From contig CM046876.1 of assembly GCA_025667525.1 (NCBI GenBank), positions 528,962,538 through 529,026,537 on the forward strand: DNA of 64,000 nucleotides, given 5' to 3'. Under the pieces are notes generated by a model that saw nothing but the letters and a program-made list of their open reading frames with translations, did not search any database and was not told where the DNA came from. Position numbers and translations under genes: made by a program. Below are positions 23,934 to 34,856 of this stretch, in pieces (the first letter of the stretch is position 1; each line of letters opens with the position of its first letter). The DNA comes from Glebionis coronaria. Taxonomy: Eukaryota; Streptophyta; Magnoliopsida; Asterales; Asteraceae.

Positions 23934-24682
23934 AAGCTACGGCTCCCGCATGGATACTTCGCTATAGGCGGTCTTAATAAAGAACCATGCGGGTTATTTG
24001 TTTTATTTGTTTTTCTTATGTTTGTTTAAGTTTCTTTTATGAATTTCTTAGGACTTGTCGTCATTGTTCAAACAAAAATGTAAACGTTCTAATAAAATGC
24101 CGTGGTGCCTAGCTAGCTCCACGGCTTGTTTCGTGCAAATCATTTTCCTCTTTGTTAGATTCTTTGTTAGCCGTATGAATTTTACTTGTGTTATAATATG
24201 CCATGTTTCTTTCGTATGCATTCTCTCAAAATACCGTACATGTACCATACGCCTCCAGGTGGGGTAAGAGGATTAAGTGAACCTACTAATTCAACTTGCC
24301 GCGTAAGAGGGATGCAACCCCAGCCGCACGGATCACGTATCCTTACTAGACACCTTACTCACAAGACGTTGGGGTAAGTTTCATATGCTATAGCCATACC
24401 GTGCTCCGCATAGTAAAGACGCACGTCGCACGTCTAGTAAATTATAGACTTGTATGTATTTTCTTTGTGAGTAAGACGTGGTATATCATGCAGTATTGAG
24501 CTACAATATTTCGAACACAAGCAAAAATACACAGGTTTCCAAAACAGATCAAAATTGCCGTGGTTACCCACGGACTTATATACAAAACATAAAAATGTTA
24601 GCCGTGTACATGCACGGACGAATCGAAACAATACATATTCATAGATTACAAAACAAGTGTTTGATCATGAAAAAGGAGCATC
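23934..24682. other. Non-coding spacer between pol and the antisense gene
   Basis: There is no supported gene. The short ORFs on both strands lack family features. The spacer lies between the convergent ends of gag-pol and the antisense gene, so it probably holds the antisense gene's 3' UTR and terminator. No clear poly(A) signal was assigned. Confidence 0.5.
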
Positions 24683-25438
24683 CTAAATGGAGGGGAGAAA
24701 CCTACCCATTTCTGCTTGTTCTTCCACCAGACGCGGCAACCATTCATCACTTTCTCCCCGCTTCTGGGCTTGGGCCGCGGTTCTTTCCAACACCACATCT
24801 AAGGGTTCCTCGTCAAGCACGACCCTGGTTACGTCCTCATATATAGGAAGGGTTAGAGGAAAGGAAGCATTGGAAGGCGTGCTAGGACTGAGCTTTTCCA
24901 TGATTTCAGTGTTTGGGGCATCTTTGGTGGCCTCTAGCTCATCCAGGAATGGGTAATGTAGATCTTGCATCGCGGCCATGGAGGCAGTCATCTTGCTGGC
25001 GGCTTCGGGCTTAAAGAAGGTATGACGGGCGATGTCCCCACCTTTAGTGATCAGTTCAGCAGCCTCAACCATTCCTTCGTGCCGTCCATGGTCGATACCA
25101 TCAGATACAAGGTTGGCAAATTTTTGTACAAAGGATGGGGCCTCTAGCACCTTCATAACGGCCAGGCGTGCTCCATGCCCAACCATCCACCTACGGCCTG
25201 CAATGGCTGTTAGCAGTTGGGGGCATAGTACGTTGTCACGCTCAGCGGTCAGGGCATCAATCACCAATTCTTTTTGGGCAACTGCCTCTTTCAGCTCTTG
25301 GGTGACGGCCCTCTCCTCAGCAAGGTCTGTCTGCATTTTTTCCATGTTTTGGACGGCCAAGTGTGCGTCCTCCAGCTTCTGGTTCAGAACATCTACTTGG
25401 CTGGCGTAAGAATGGGCAGAAGCTTCGGCCGTGGTTGC
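24683..25438 (-). CDS. Antisense gene exon 4
   Basis: Starts after the acceptor CTATAG and is open for 251 codons to a TAG stop. The first 80 residues are heptad-like and rich in E, K, A and Q (a coiled coil), followed by a mixed C-terminal region ending GRFLPSI. The reading phase agrees with exon 3. Confidence 0.65.
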   Translation of the reverse strand, partial: ATTAEASAHSYASQVDVLNQKLEDAHLAVQNMEKMQTDLAEERAVTQELKEAVAQKELVIDALTAERDNVLCPQLLTAIAGRRWMVGHGARLAVMKVLEAPSFVQKFANLVSDGIDHGRHEGMVEAAELITKGGDIARHTFFKPEAASKMTASMAAMQDLHYPFLDELEATKDAPNTEIMEKLSPSTPSNASFPLTLPIYEDVTRVVLDEEPLDVVLERTAAQAQKRGESDEWLPRLVEEQAEMGRFLPSI

Positions 25439-25506
25439 CTATAGTGAAAAACGTGTTAGTACATTCATTTTTTAGTATATATGGGTGGTGCGGCACGGAT
25501 ATGTAC

Positions 25507-26074
25507 CTTGGTGTTTGCAGCATCTAGTTGAGACTCAAGGTGGGCTACTTGCTGATCGTACTCACTCGCGCGGGCAGACTGTGTTTTGATGGTTGCCTCG
25601 GCATTCACTAGTTTGGATTGGAGGTCAGCAATCAGGGCTTCATTATCTTCAATCATTTTTTCTCTCCTCCCAACCTTCCTCTTAAGAGAGTCAACATGCC
25701 CAAGCGCAGCTTCAAACCTAACCCTCATTGAGGTCCCCATCGCCATTTGATGTACCAGCGTCCCATTATACTCATCCGCCAAGTCCGCATGACTGAGCGA
25801 GTTTACCTCTTGCACCAAGCTTGGTGGTATACAGTTATTGAGGTACTCCCGGCACTCGTCAGCACTCCTCAATCGCGACGCCGTGGTAATAGTCCATATA
25901 GGGTTGAAAGGTTGGGGAGCGCCGGATGTAGGGAAGTCTTGGGAAGCCAGGGGTGAACCATCTTAAAAAACAGGGCCGGATTTTGTGGGGGCCGCGGGGT
26001 TTTATTCGACAGCTTTTCCTTTCTCCTTATCCACTTGGGTGTCAGAAGGAGGCGCGGCACCAGCTTGGTTGTCC
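25507..26074 (-). pseudogene. Antisense gene exon 3 with two in-frame TAA codons
   Basis: In phase with exon 2 through the acceptor GTCGCAG. The frame carries TAA at 26004-26002 and 25965-25963, then is open through a coiled-coil-like stretch to the donor at 25506. Both TAA codons could derive from CAA by a single C-to-T change. This is inference, and no parent copy is available here. The donor CAAG|GTAC ends on a codon boundary. Confidence 0.55.
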
Positions 26075-26176
26075 CTGCGACATGAGTGTTACGAAATATC
26101 TTAAGCATGGATTAAAAAAAAAAAGAAAAAAAAGAAGAGGAAGCGGAAATTCTCGCATATTGAGATGGTTTCTTAC

Positions 26177-26765
26177 ATATTGCTTCTTGCTCCTTCGGAG
26201 GCGGTTGGGGCAATTTGTGTGACGGGATCGACATGAGCGGCCCGGTTAGCCTCGGAACCCTGGGTGGCACTCCCAACAGATTGATACATGGGGTGGTCCT
26301 CTCGAAGCCTTTTGGCGGGAGCATTGTGTTCACCAATCTCCACCGATGCAGTCCCTCTCGCACGGTTTCCCCTCTTCCGGGTGCGCCTGGTGAGGGGCTG
26401 CGTTGTTAGTTCAGCAACCTCCTCTTCGGCTTCCTTCTCTTCGTCCAAGTTGACATGTTGTTGCACTTCATCATCATCATCGTCGCCCATCAGTCGGCGA
26501 ATGCTGGAGTCGGTTTGTTCAATGTTGTCTCCCTGTTGTTCTCTATGAGGTGAGGAGGGCCCGGCCCCTCCTTGGTTCATCTGGTTGTTACCATCACCAT
26601 GGTCTCCATGTTCTTCCTCAGAATGGGGATCAGGCACGGCTTCCAAGGCAACCGTCACTGGTCGGGTGTGCTCGAGGAGGGGTTGTTCGTTTTCACGAAG
26701 AGGACGGAGACCTTCCGGCACAAGCCTTGGATCGCCCTGACGCAACAGTCCAAAAAAGTTCATTT
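26177..26765 (-). CDS. Antisense gene exon 2
   Basis: The acceptor is GGACAG before 26765 and the donor is GTAAGA at 26176. It is open in phase with exon 1. The protein is hydrophilic and low in complexity, with an acidic DDDDDE run and a basic RRTRKRGNRARG patch that could serve as a nuclear localisation signal. Confidence 0.65.
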
Positions 26766-26847
26766 CTGTCCAGCACAAAACAATAGATGTTAGTTATTAT
26801 ACAAACACATGTATACATTCTTATTGACGTACGGATGATTAGCCTAC

Positions 26848-27544
26848 CTTCGCCCTGCCTTCTCCAAAAAACGGGATACCTATTGGAGGGACCAAAGTAA
26901 TTGCGGCTAATTCCTAGCAAGCATAAGAATGATTCGGGTAGGTTTCTGTGGAATCCAGTCCTATTTAGATCTAACTCTTGAGAGTGAAGGGGATTGTATG
27001 TACTGGTGTGCGGCTTGGGATCGTGCGGGAATCTGGTCCTAATAACGTAATCACCCGGCCATACCACTGCGTCAATGAAAAAGTAATGATCATACCAATT
27101 TTTCAGTGAATCCATTGGTTTGTTGTGTGATTGTGGGCTGTTGGAGGCTCGTTTTTTAAAAGATACCCAACCGTTCACTAAGTTGGGGGTATAAAACAAC
27201 CTAAATAACTCTACGGTTGGGGGGATTCTCCTAGCACGGCAAAGAATCTCGAATTGGCTAATTTTACAGGCACCTATGCAGTGGAGTTGACTAATGTGTA
27301 CATTATAATATCCTAACAAATCTACGAGAAAGTGGGTGAAAGGGATGCGGTAATTAACCACGTCAAACAGGCGAGTATAGAGGCCTATCTTACCCGCTGG
27401 AGCCTCAGTTATGAGGTCCCCGACGCCAGGAAGTGAGGGGTGTAGGTTGGAAGGGATGAAGTAATTTGTACAAAAATGGTTTAACTGGTCTTGGGTCATG
27501 ACATTTAGCACGGATCCGATGGTAGGGCTGTTTCTATTAGCCAT
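26848..27544 (-). CDS. Antisense gene exon 1
   Basis: Starts with ATG (MANRNSPTIGSVLNV) and stays open for 232 codons to a GT donor at 26847-26846. The last base joins exon 2 to make a glutamate codon. Content is a globular domain with aromatic-rich blocks (YYNVHISQLHCIGACK, WYDHYFFIDAVVW) typical of the antisense proteins of Tat elements, and reminiscent of plant mobile-domain-like proteins. No catalytic motif is recognised. Confidence 0.7.
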
Positions 27545-28057
27545 TACTAAAAAAGAGTGTAAGGACGTGGTATTCTAACCTGCGTGTGAAGGGATCCGTG
27601 CGTACTTGGTTCAAAATAAGAGGAAAGCTTTAATGGCAGAAATGGAGGTTGTGAACTGTGTGTTTCACACAGCCGTAGGGGTGGCTTATTTATAGGGTTA
27701 CCTTGAGGGTCACAGCCTGTTGGATATGTGACACGTGTTGGCCACTATTCTTAATCGTGTGGCTAGGGGGCAAGTGGCAAGTGAAACGTCAGATGGGACC
27801 CACGGGTCATATCTGACCCACACGTTTGCACTGCTCAATGTTCTGACTGTCTGCACTTTTGTCAGTCAAACAAGTCAGATGAACAGTTGTTCATGTCGGG
27901 TTATGCGGCTCTAACGTAAGACTTGACATTTAATGATATATTTAATTTGTCTCGGCTACTATGTATCGAGCATCTTTGTCCTTTGCTATGATTTCCTTGG
28001 TACGTCCGGGAGCATCTTTGTAGTCTAGAGGTTCCACCTACGGTTGTAACAACTAGA
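27545..28057. other. Antisense gene promoter region and 3' untranslated DNA of the Tat element
   Basis: No plus-strand gene. On the minus strand this is the upstream region of the antisense gene, including its TATA box. On the plus strand it leads into the PPT and 3' LTR. Confidence 0.6.
27687..27694 (-). promoter_or_regulatory. TATA box of the antisense gene
   Basis: Minus-strand TATAAATA in the context CCTATAAATAAGCC, about 143 bases upstream of the ATG at 27544, a normal plant spacing for a short 5' UTR. Confidence 0.6.
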
Positions 28058-28068
28058 CTGGGGGGACA
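28058..28068 (+). other. Polypurine tract of the Tat element
   Basis: CTGGGGGGACA directly before the 3' LTR. The G-run is a typical PPT in this group. Confidence 0.8.
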
Positions 28069-28649
28069 TGATGACGTATAGTCCCCAGCCGGGTCATGAA
28101 CCCGGCCCAAGGGTACTACCCGTATCCGGCCCATCACATATGGGTGGGATAATGTCAGTCAGGCTTATGGGCTTGAATGAACAGTAACCGCACACATGTG
28201 TGCGGCCCACGGCCCGGTACGGCCGACACGGCCGACATAGGGTTAGACAGAATAATATTCTGTCTAGGAATATCTTTACCCCAATAAGAGAGGATATTCA
28301 CTACCAGAATTAGAAGATAACAATCATTCTAATTCTGGTGCTTATCTCTTCCTTGGGGCCGAAGGATCAGTGAAAGCCCACTAGGGTTTCACTGCCTATA
28401 AAAGGAACCCCCAAGGGTTCCACAAAGGTATCACAATTCTCTCTAAACTCACATATAACCCTAAATCGATTACTTACTCTCACGCCGGAGTCTAATCGTG
28501 GGAAACCTTCCCACGGTAAGCTTAACGCGTGTTGTTTAGTGTGCAGGATCCCAACCAGACGATTCACTTGGTGCAGGAGCCGGTACCCAGCCAACCCGGA
28601 TTAAGCCTAATTCGGGTCTAGCAAGGATCAACCAACTTTTGCATCAACA
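28069..28649 (+). repeat. Tat element 3' LTR (581 bp)
   Basis: The same length as the 5' LTR with three substitutions and no gaps. It is followed by the AAAAA duplication and then the rest of the level-2 3' LTR. Confidence 0.95.
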
Positions 28650-28654
28650 AAAAA

Positions 28655-30819
28655 TATATATGAGGCGGTTTGGGACGAATCAAAAGAAAAGAAAAGGGGA
28701 AAAAAGGAAAAAGGGAACCGGACTTTTGTAATGGGCCAAGGACTTGTTAGGAAAATATATAAATACTTTTTATTAACCAAAACACTTCATAAAACCCTTG
28801 GAGATCACCTTAAAGTCGGCATCAATGGTGGTTTTAGGGTTCTTCATTAATTTTTCTTCTTTCAAAAATTCTAAGGTAAAATCTTTAATACTCTTTTTAA
28901 TTAAAGTGTTTTAATTATTTCTCAATCATCTTATGATGGATTTAGGTTAGGGTTTAAATAAGAATTTTTAATGATATTATAATGATTAGATGGTTTAGGG
29001 TTTGTAATTAATGGGGTTATGGGTAATTAATTAGGTTAAATTAATTAAACCCGTTTTTAAAAAATGGGCAGAATTTTGAGTCGATTGTTTTGATCATATC
29101 GGGAGTTCTAGAAACATTCAAGATGCGATCCAAGTATCCCTGAAAAGGTAATTGAAGTGGTTTTCCAATGCAAGAAACGAGGACTAAATTGGAGGTTGGG
29201 AGGTGGGTCAATAACAGGTTACAACAGTCGGAGGTCAAAACAGTTTTGTAATCAGCCTATTTTCTTTTTAAGTTTTAGGTTGTTTGGGGTACTTAGATTT
29301 GCATTGGGATCTTCTAATGCACATGAGAGATGGTTTATATATTGTAGTAAGTATCTGCACTTGGGCTAAGATTGTGGTTTAGGGTAAGACCCTCTAATGG
29401 TAACAAACTTTTCATACGTTTAAAATCAATGAATTCTGGATAGGTAGCAATATATATATACATATATCGGGGCCTTAACAGTATCTTTAAGGTTAGGGCA
29501 AGTGGGAGGTTTTAGCTAACATATTTAAAGGTATGAATATTCCTTTTATAGAAACCATGGGTATGTTTAAGTGGACGTTTGACTTAAAGTTTTGAGACCT
29601 AAAAACTGGGACTGTTTTGTGTAAAATATGAACGGGATAGTTATTAAACTTAACCAAGTTAAGGACTTGTTAAGGAAGGGTAATGGGGTGATTAGAGCTT
29701 ATAAATGAGGTATTTATATGGGAATAGGCTAGATGTACATCATAGGTTGATTAGCCATCTTAGTGATTGGTTCATGTATTGATTGCGTGTTTTTGGTTTG
29801 TTAGCTTGTTGCTAGTGCGAGGACTTGTGAAGAAGCAATTAGGTGAGTTTCATAGTCCCATGTTTAATATTGATTTTGACTTCCAAATGGGATGGAAGAG
29901 ACATTGTGTTGAGTTATTTGTAAATAATATTGTGAATGTTTTTATGGGTTGTGATGGACTTGTGTGTACACTTATGTGATTAACTGCTATGTGATTCTTG
30001 ATTGTGTATGATTTGGATCGGGGGACACGTGCCGTCTCAGTTATTGTGGTTTGACAAGGTAGGGGACTTGGGATAGGTACATAGCGTGATCGTCTATGGG
30101 ACCAATGGATACAGACAAGGTAGTGGCCTTGGGAAAGGTACATAGGTGTATGGGCGCCTATGGTACCATGGTGTTTGGTAAGGCGTGATGCCTTGGAAAT
30201 TATGGTTGTTGGTAAGGCGTGATGCCTTGGAAATTATGGTTGTTGGTAAGGTGATTCCTTGGTAATTGTGGTTGTTGGTAAGGCGTGATGCCTTGGAATT
30301 GTGATGATTGATTGAACTTGAATGCTAGTTGTTAATACATAATTGTAGCGCATTGTCCATCTGTTATTGTATTGATGATTGTTTTTCACAGCTTGTAACT
30401 GATTTAGCGTTGGAGTCTAAACCTATGACTCTCACCAACTTTATGTTGACGTGTTTTAGTGTCTCTTTCAGGTGTGAATATGGTTAAGCTTGAGGATAGA
30501 AGTGGCTAGACTTGGATGCCTTAGGATTGCATATAGAAGGAGATCTCCGTTCCTTCTTATCTTACCTTTATGTTTTTTTTATAAGTGATACATGTTGGCA
30601 CCTATATGTTTGTTTGGTTTATGTTTATTGTTTGTCTTGGGTAAGTGGTAGGACTGTTACCTACTTACCTAGACTCCTGCTATGTTGAGATATTGTCATG
30701 ACCTTTGTGTCGCCATTTATGACATTATAGTTGCATTTTAGTTTTCTCTATAGAGACACCGTTTGTTGTGATGATATCCATACGTCGCGCCCCATATTCC
30801 GCCATGGTGGGGTGTGACA
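28655..30819 (+). repeat. Level-2 element 3' LTR, second part
   Basis: Resumes with TATATATGAGGCGG, matching the 5' LTR from about 10030, and ends GGGGTGTGACA before CCACC. It includes the hairpin array at about 30177-30297. Confidence 0.9.
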
Positions 30820-30824
30820 CCACC
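30820..30824 (+). repeat. Target site duplication of the level-2 element, right copy
   Basis: CCACC, the partner of 9498-9502. Confidence 0.92.
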
Positions 30825-31599
30825 CCTATTTCCGATTGTCAAATCTGAAAAGGGTTTCTGTTGTTTTCCGATCAACACCCATTATTCCAATCGTAATGAT
30901 CGGATTAGGGTTTATATATTCCGACGGCAAGTTTTGACACATTCCGATCTGGCCCCTTTGTTGAATATTCCGATTAGAGGTTTTGCATAATATTCCGATT
31001 GTATACCTTATCCCACATTCCGATCTGGACCATTCTTGGCTCATTCCGATTGACTGCATTTCTAGACTTTCCGATTGTGGGGTGCTTTGTGACATTCCGA
31101 TTGGGAGTCCTCCGTACATTCCGATTGAGCTTATTTCCCTTTATTCCGATTAGCCTTGTCTTAAATATTCCGACGGGTGTAATTTGCAGTATTCCGATCA
31201 GTCACATTTCCAACATTCCGATTAGCTTGTTTTCCATATATTCCGATTGCACTTTCCGATCAAACATTCCGATCATGTTTCGATTTTGTTTGCCGATGGT
31301 TTGAATTTCTTGTTTTTACAAAGTTTCCAAGTGTTAGTTTTTTTAAGTGTTCAAGTATTTTTCCTAATCTAGTCTTTAAGTTTTCAAGCATTTAATTTTA
31401 ACTCGTCATTTTAGTATTAATCTTTAAAATTCTACTTTACTCAACGACACTTACTTATTTGCTATTAGTTTAAAATAGATAATCAACCAAACCATTCTCT
31501 TGTTCACCAAAAGACAATTGAGTCGCACTTTAGATCGGTAATCAATTCGAAAAGATTCGGACGATAAGATTTCATACTTGGGGTAAAAGCCATGTATTA
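30825..31599 (+). repeat. Athila 1 5' LTR, second part, with ATTCCGAT array
   Basis: Continues the LTR split at 9502 and ends GCCATGTATTA before the PBS. About 18 ATTCCGAT-type motifs lie between 30828 and 31290, matching the array at 40505-40970 in the 3' LTR. Confidence 0.9.
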
Positions 31600-31601
31600 A
31601 A

Positions 31602-31617
31602 TGGCGCCGCTGCCGGC
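31602..31617 (+). other. Athila 1 PBS (tRNA-Asp type)
   Basis: TGGCGCCGCTGCCGGC lies 2 bases after the LTR end. TGGCGCCGTTGCCGG is the usual Athila PBS, complementary to aspartate tRNA. Confidence 0.8.
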
Positions 31618-31850
31618 TCTTTTCGTTAAGATTAACGGTTTCTAGTGAGAGACACATTGAATTTTGGGATCCGTTCTTTGAACGTTATTTTCCTTGCTTT
31701 AAAAATTTTCAAAAAACCCTAAAAAATATAAAATTCTTCAAAAATACAAAAACATTAAAAAATCATAAAAAGCAATTCTTTTCCAAAAGGTTTTGCACCA
31801 AAAAGATCATATAGATATTCTCTCTGTGCATATTTTTCTTCTGCAGGTGT
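31618..31850 (+). other. Athila 1 leader
   Basis: An A-rich untranslated leader. A TTCTTCTGCAG acceptor-like sequence lies 4 bases before the gag ATG at 31851, so a spliced leader is possible but not shown. Confidence 0.5.
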
Positions 31851-33497
31851 ATGCGTACTAGATCTTCGAACTATTCTGAGCCCGAGACTCGTGAAGATCT
31901 AGATATGACTGGTATTAATAACAACAATAATAACCCACCTCTACCCAATTTGAATAACAACAACAACAACAACAATGTCCCCCTACCTGATTTACGAACA
32001 ATAGAGGAATTGTGTCAACCCACCATGAACGGACGCGGAGGCCCGATTGCGCCAATGCACGTCACGGCTCAGGAGTTTTTGTTGAAGCATCACATGATCC
32101 AACAAGTGCAAACTAACCCATTTCGCGGAATTCTGGATGATGATGCCAACAAACACCTCGACAAATTCATTACCATCACCCAAAGCATGAAGTGCCACGG
32201 TGTTTCTATGGATGACCTTCGCCTCCAACTTTTTCCCCACTCGCTTTCTCACCATGCCGAAAAATGGTTTGACCGTCTCCCTAAGAATTCTATTCATACG
32301 TGGAATGACATGACTCAACGCTTTTTTTCGCGCTACTTCCCACCATCCATGGTCACAAGCCTTCGTAACCAAATTAGTGGATTCATGCAAGACAATGATG
32401 AATCGCTCTTTGATGCTTGGGAACGATACAATGATTTGATCGACCGATGTCCTAATCACAACATGCTCCCCGTCACTCTCATTGATACAATCTACAATGG
32501 TCTCACTTTTCATGATCGTGACACGATCAATGCCGCCGCCGGTGGTACTTTTATGAAAAGGAGACCGGAGGAGTGTAGAGAGTTGATTGAAAACATGACT
32601 ACTCACCATAAGAATTGGGATTCATCCGCATCCTCAAGATCTAACACGAGAGTCAATGTTTCTTCTACTACCTCCAATCCCGAGATAACCGAACTTACCC
32701 GACAAATCGCGGGTATGCACAAGGATTTCATGACCATGGCCACAAACCGCTTTCAACAAGCTAAAGCCGTTGCTATTTCTTGTGACACATGTGGTGGTCC
32801 TCATTCTTACAATGATTGGCATTCTACTCAAGGCAATTTTTCTGAAAACGTTAACGCGGCTTACGATACTTATCCCACGGGAGGCTATCAAGCTCGCCCT
32901 CAAGGAGACCGTAGCTTGCTAAGTTATCGTTCAAACAATTATCTTGCTCCACCCGGTTTCCCTCCTACAAACCAAAACCAACAACAAAGCTATAACCGAA
33001 ACAACCAATCCCAACCTCGTGCTAACAATCAATATCAATCCCAAAGAAACCCATACCCAACTCAAGGAAATTCTCAAGCTTACCAAGCTCCACCTCTCAA
33101 TCAACCGATGGCATTAAATCAAGACGTCGAGACGTTCATGAAGACTAATCGGGAGATGGTGACGAATCTTCAGAGTCAAGTTATCAACTTGAAGGGCGAA
33201 ATGGTGAAACAAGGGAACGATATTCGAGCCTAGCTAAGGAATGACATGGCAAAACAAAGCAATGAAATTCGTGCAGACATCAGAGATTCTTTCAACACTC
33301 AAGCGCTTAACATTCTTGATATGATTGGTTCGCTCATCCAAGGTAATCAACCCTCTTCTTCGGGTACTCTTCCGAGTAACACCGTTACGAATCCAAGAGG
33401 GGAGATTAAAGCAATCACCACTCATAGTGGAAAAGGTTATACGGAACCCGAGCTTCCTACACCTCCACCCGTGATTATGAATAAGGAAAAAGAGTAA
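31851..33497 (+). pseudogene. gag: Athila 1 gag with in-frame TAG
   Basis: Starts at ATG (MRTRSSNYSEPETRED). Asparagine-rich N-terminus, then a Retrotrans_gag domain at about 95-255 (LFPHSLSHHAEKWFDRLPK). A zinc-knuckle remnant, CDTCGGPHSYNDW, has W where the last cysteine should be. An in-frame TAG lies at 33231-33233, then the same frame continues to a TAA at 33495-33497. The next segment, from 33513, is in this same frame. The product would be the capsid/nucleocapsid protein. Confidence 0.85.
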
Positions 33498-34856
33498 CTT
33501 TCCCCACCTCCTTTGCCTTCTACCCCCAATTCCCCACCACCCGTGGTTGTGAGTGATCCTAATCCCCTAAAGCCTTCTTCTTCATCCAATATATCTTATC
33601 CTTCAAGGTTAAGGAAAGAGAAGCAAAAGAGCGAGGATGATATTCAAGTTTTAAACTTTCTAAAAATGTTTAAACAATTGAATTTTAACATCTCCTTTGC
33701 CGAGGCTCTCGCTCACATGCCCAAATACGCGAAAATGTTTAAAGATCTTCTAAGTGACAAGGAGAAGCTTCTTGACATTGCTCAGACCCAACTTAATGAG
33801 AACTGCTCAGCAGTGCTCTTAAGGAAATTGCCCACCAAACTTGGTGATCCGGGTCGCTTCTTGATTCCTTGCAACTTCCCGGGAGTAGAGAATTGCATGG
33901 CCCTATCTGATCTAGGTGCCAGTATAAACTTAATGCCTTTAAGTGTTTGGAAGCAATTATCTCTCCCCGAGCTAGTCCCCACCAAAATGACTTTGGAATT
34001 AGCCAACCGTACGGTTGCTTATCCAGTGGGGATAGCCGAAGATGTCTTTGTTGGCGTTGACAAATTCACCTTCCCGGCGGATTTTGTTGTCGTTGACTAC
34101 GAGATGGATCCTCGTGTTCCATTAATCGTTGGACGTCCATTCCTGAGGACCGGTCGCACTCTCATTGATGTAGCCGCGGGCGAAATAATCATGAGAGTTG
34201 GTGACGATAAAATTGTCTTCAACATGGGTAAGATTTCTAAGCAACCTTATTCACATGAGAGTGTTAATGCTATTGATGTTCTCGATGAGGCTTGTGAAGA
34301 ACATTTTCATGATGCTTGCAAAAGTACTCTCTCTTCTCTACCCAATGTTGAGACTATTGCCTCAATTGCTCCGGCATTGACTCCTTTTGGAGAAAGTGAC
34401 TTGGATGATTTCGAAGCTAGCTTGGGTCCTCTCGATATTAAGTATGATAATTCGTCCACCGATTGGGATGAAGACATTCGTACTATTGAGAGACTTCTCA
34501 ATGAAGACCCGTTCTCTCCTCCTTCTCCTAAAGAGGTGACTAATGATGATCCATCGTTAGTTTCACCATCTATTGAGGATCCTCCTACTCTTGAGCTTAA
34601 GGACCTACCTCCTCATCTTGAGTACGTTTTCCTTGAAGACAACCAGAAGTTACCGGTCATCATCGCAAAGGACCTGAACGAAGAAGAAAAATCCCGACTC
34701 ATCGCCGTGTTGAAGAAGCATAAAAGAGCTATCGCTTGGAAAATCTCCGACATTCGCGGAATTGATCCTCACTTTTGCACACATAAAATTCTCATGGAGG
34801 ACGACTTTAAGCCCACAATTCAAAGCCAACAAAGGGTGAATCCTAAAATCCATTAA
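33498..34856 (+). pseudogene. pol: Athila 1 protease and start of pol
   Basis: Same frame as gag; the open part starts at 33513. It holds the Athila-type aspartic protease region (ALSDLGASINLMPLS, with a later IVGRPFLRTGRTLIDV block) and the linker that leads into RT. It ends at TAA 34854-34856, inside the sequence VNPKIH-stop-VIKKEVIKLL, where the alignment with Athila 2 (NMKETVKAEIIKLL) shows that a sense codon was lost. Confidence 0.85.

Larger units (their letters stand above)
24683..27544 (-). pseudogene. Antisense accessory gene of the Tat element, four exons
   Basis: Exons inferred by GT/AG sites and reading phase are 27544-26848, 26765-26177, 26074-25507 and 25438-24683, about 869 codons in all. 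Introns are 81, 102 and 68 bp. Exon 1 resembles the family often called putative gypsy-type transposon (Transposase_28-like), with motifs such as IPSNLHPSLPG. Exon 2 is acidic, with a DDDDDE run. Exons 3 and 4 are predicted coiled coil. Two TAA codons lie in frame in exon 3 at 26002-26004 and 25963-25965, so the full-length product needs readthrough, another splice form or an intact sister copy. Antisense ORFs of this kind are known in Retand and Grande elements; their role is unknown. A TATA box lies at 27687-27694. Confidence 0.75.
17626..28649 (+). mobile_element. Tat-type (Retand/Grande-like) Ty3/gypsy element, young and complete
   Basis: Two 581-bp LTRs differ at only three positions by eye. 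Between them lie a PBS, one long gag-pol frame, an antisense spliced gene and a purine tract. A second, archaeal-like RNase H domain after the first and an antisense ORF between pol and the 3' LTR are hallmarks of the Tat group. The total length is 11,024 bp. This is the innermost and youngest insertion of the left nest. Confidence 0.9.
9503..30819 (+). mobile_element. Level-2 Ty3/gypsy element, chromovirus (Tekay/Del)-like
   Basis: LTRs of 2.7 kb begin TGTGACAACC and end GGGGTGTGACA. There is an initiator tRNA-Met PBS at 12206, a purine tract before the 3' LTR, and a CCACC duplication around the whole. Relics of pol include IDDILIYS (about 15209) and GPFMILGKIGPLAY near 16700, typical of chromovirus pol and its C-terminal region. 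Its 3' LTR is broken by the Tat element at 17626. The coding region is destroyed, so it is not autonomous. Confidence 0.8.

Noticed and set aside
30825..31290. CRISPR-like array
   Set aside because: The motif is only 8-10 bases with irregular spacing, there are no cas genes, and the DNA is a plant LTR.
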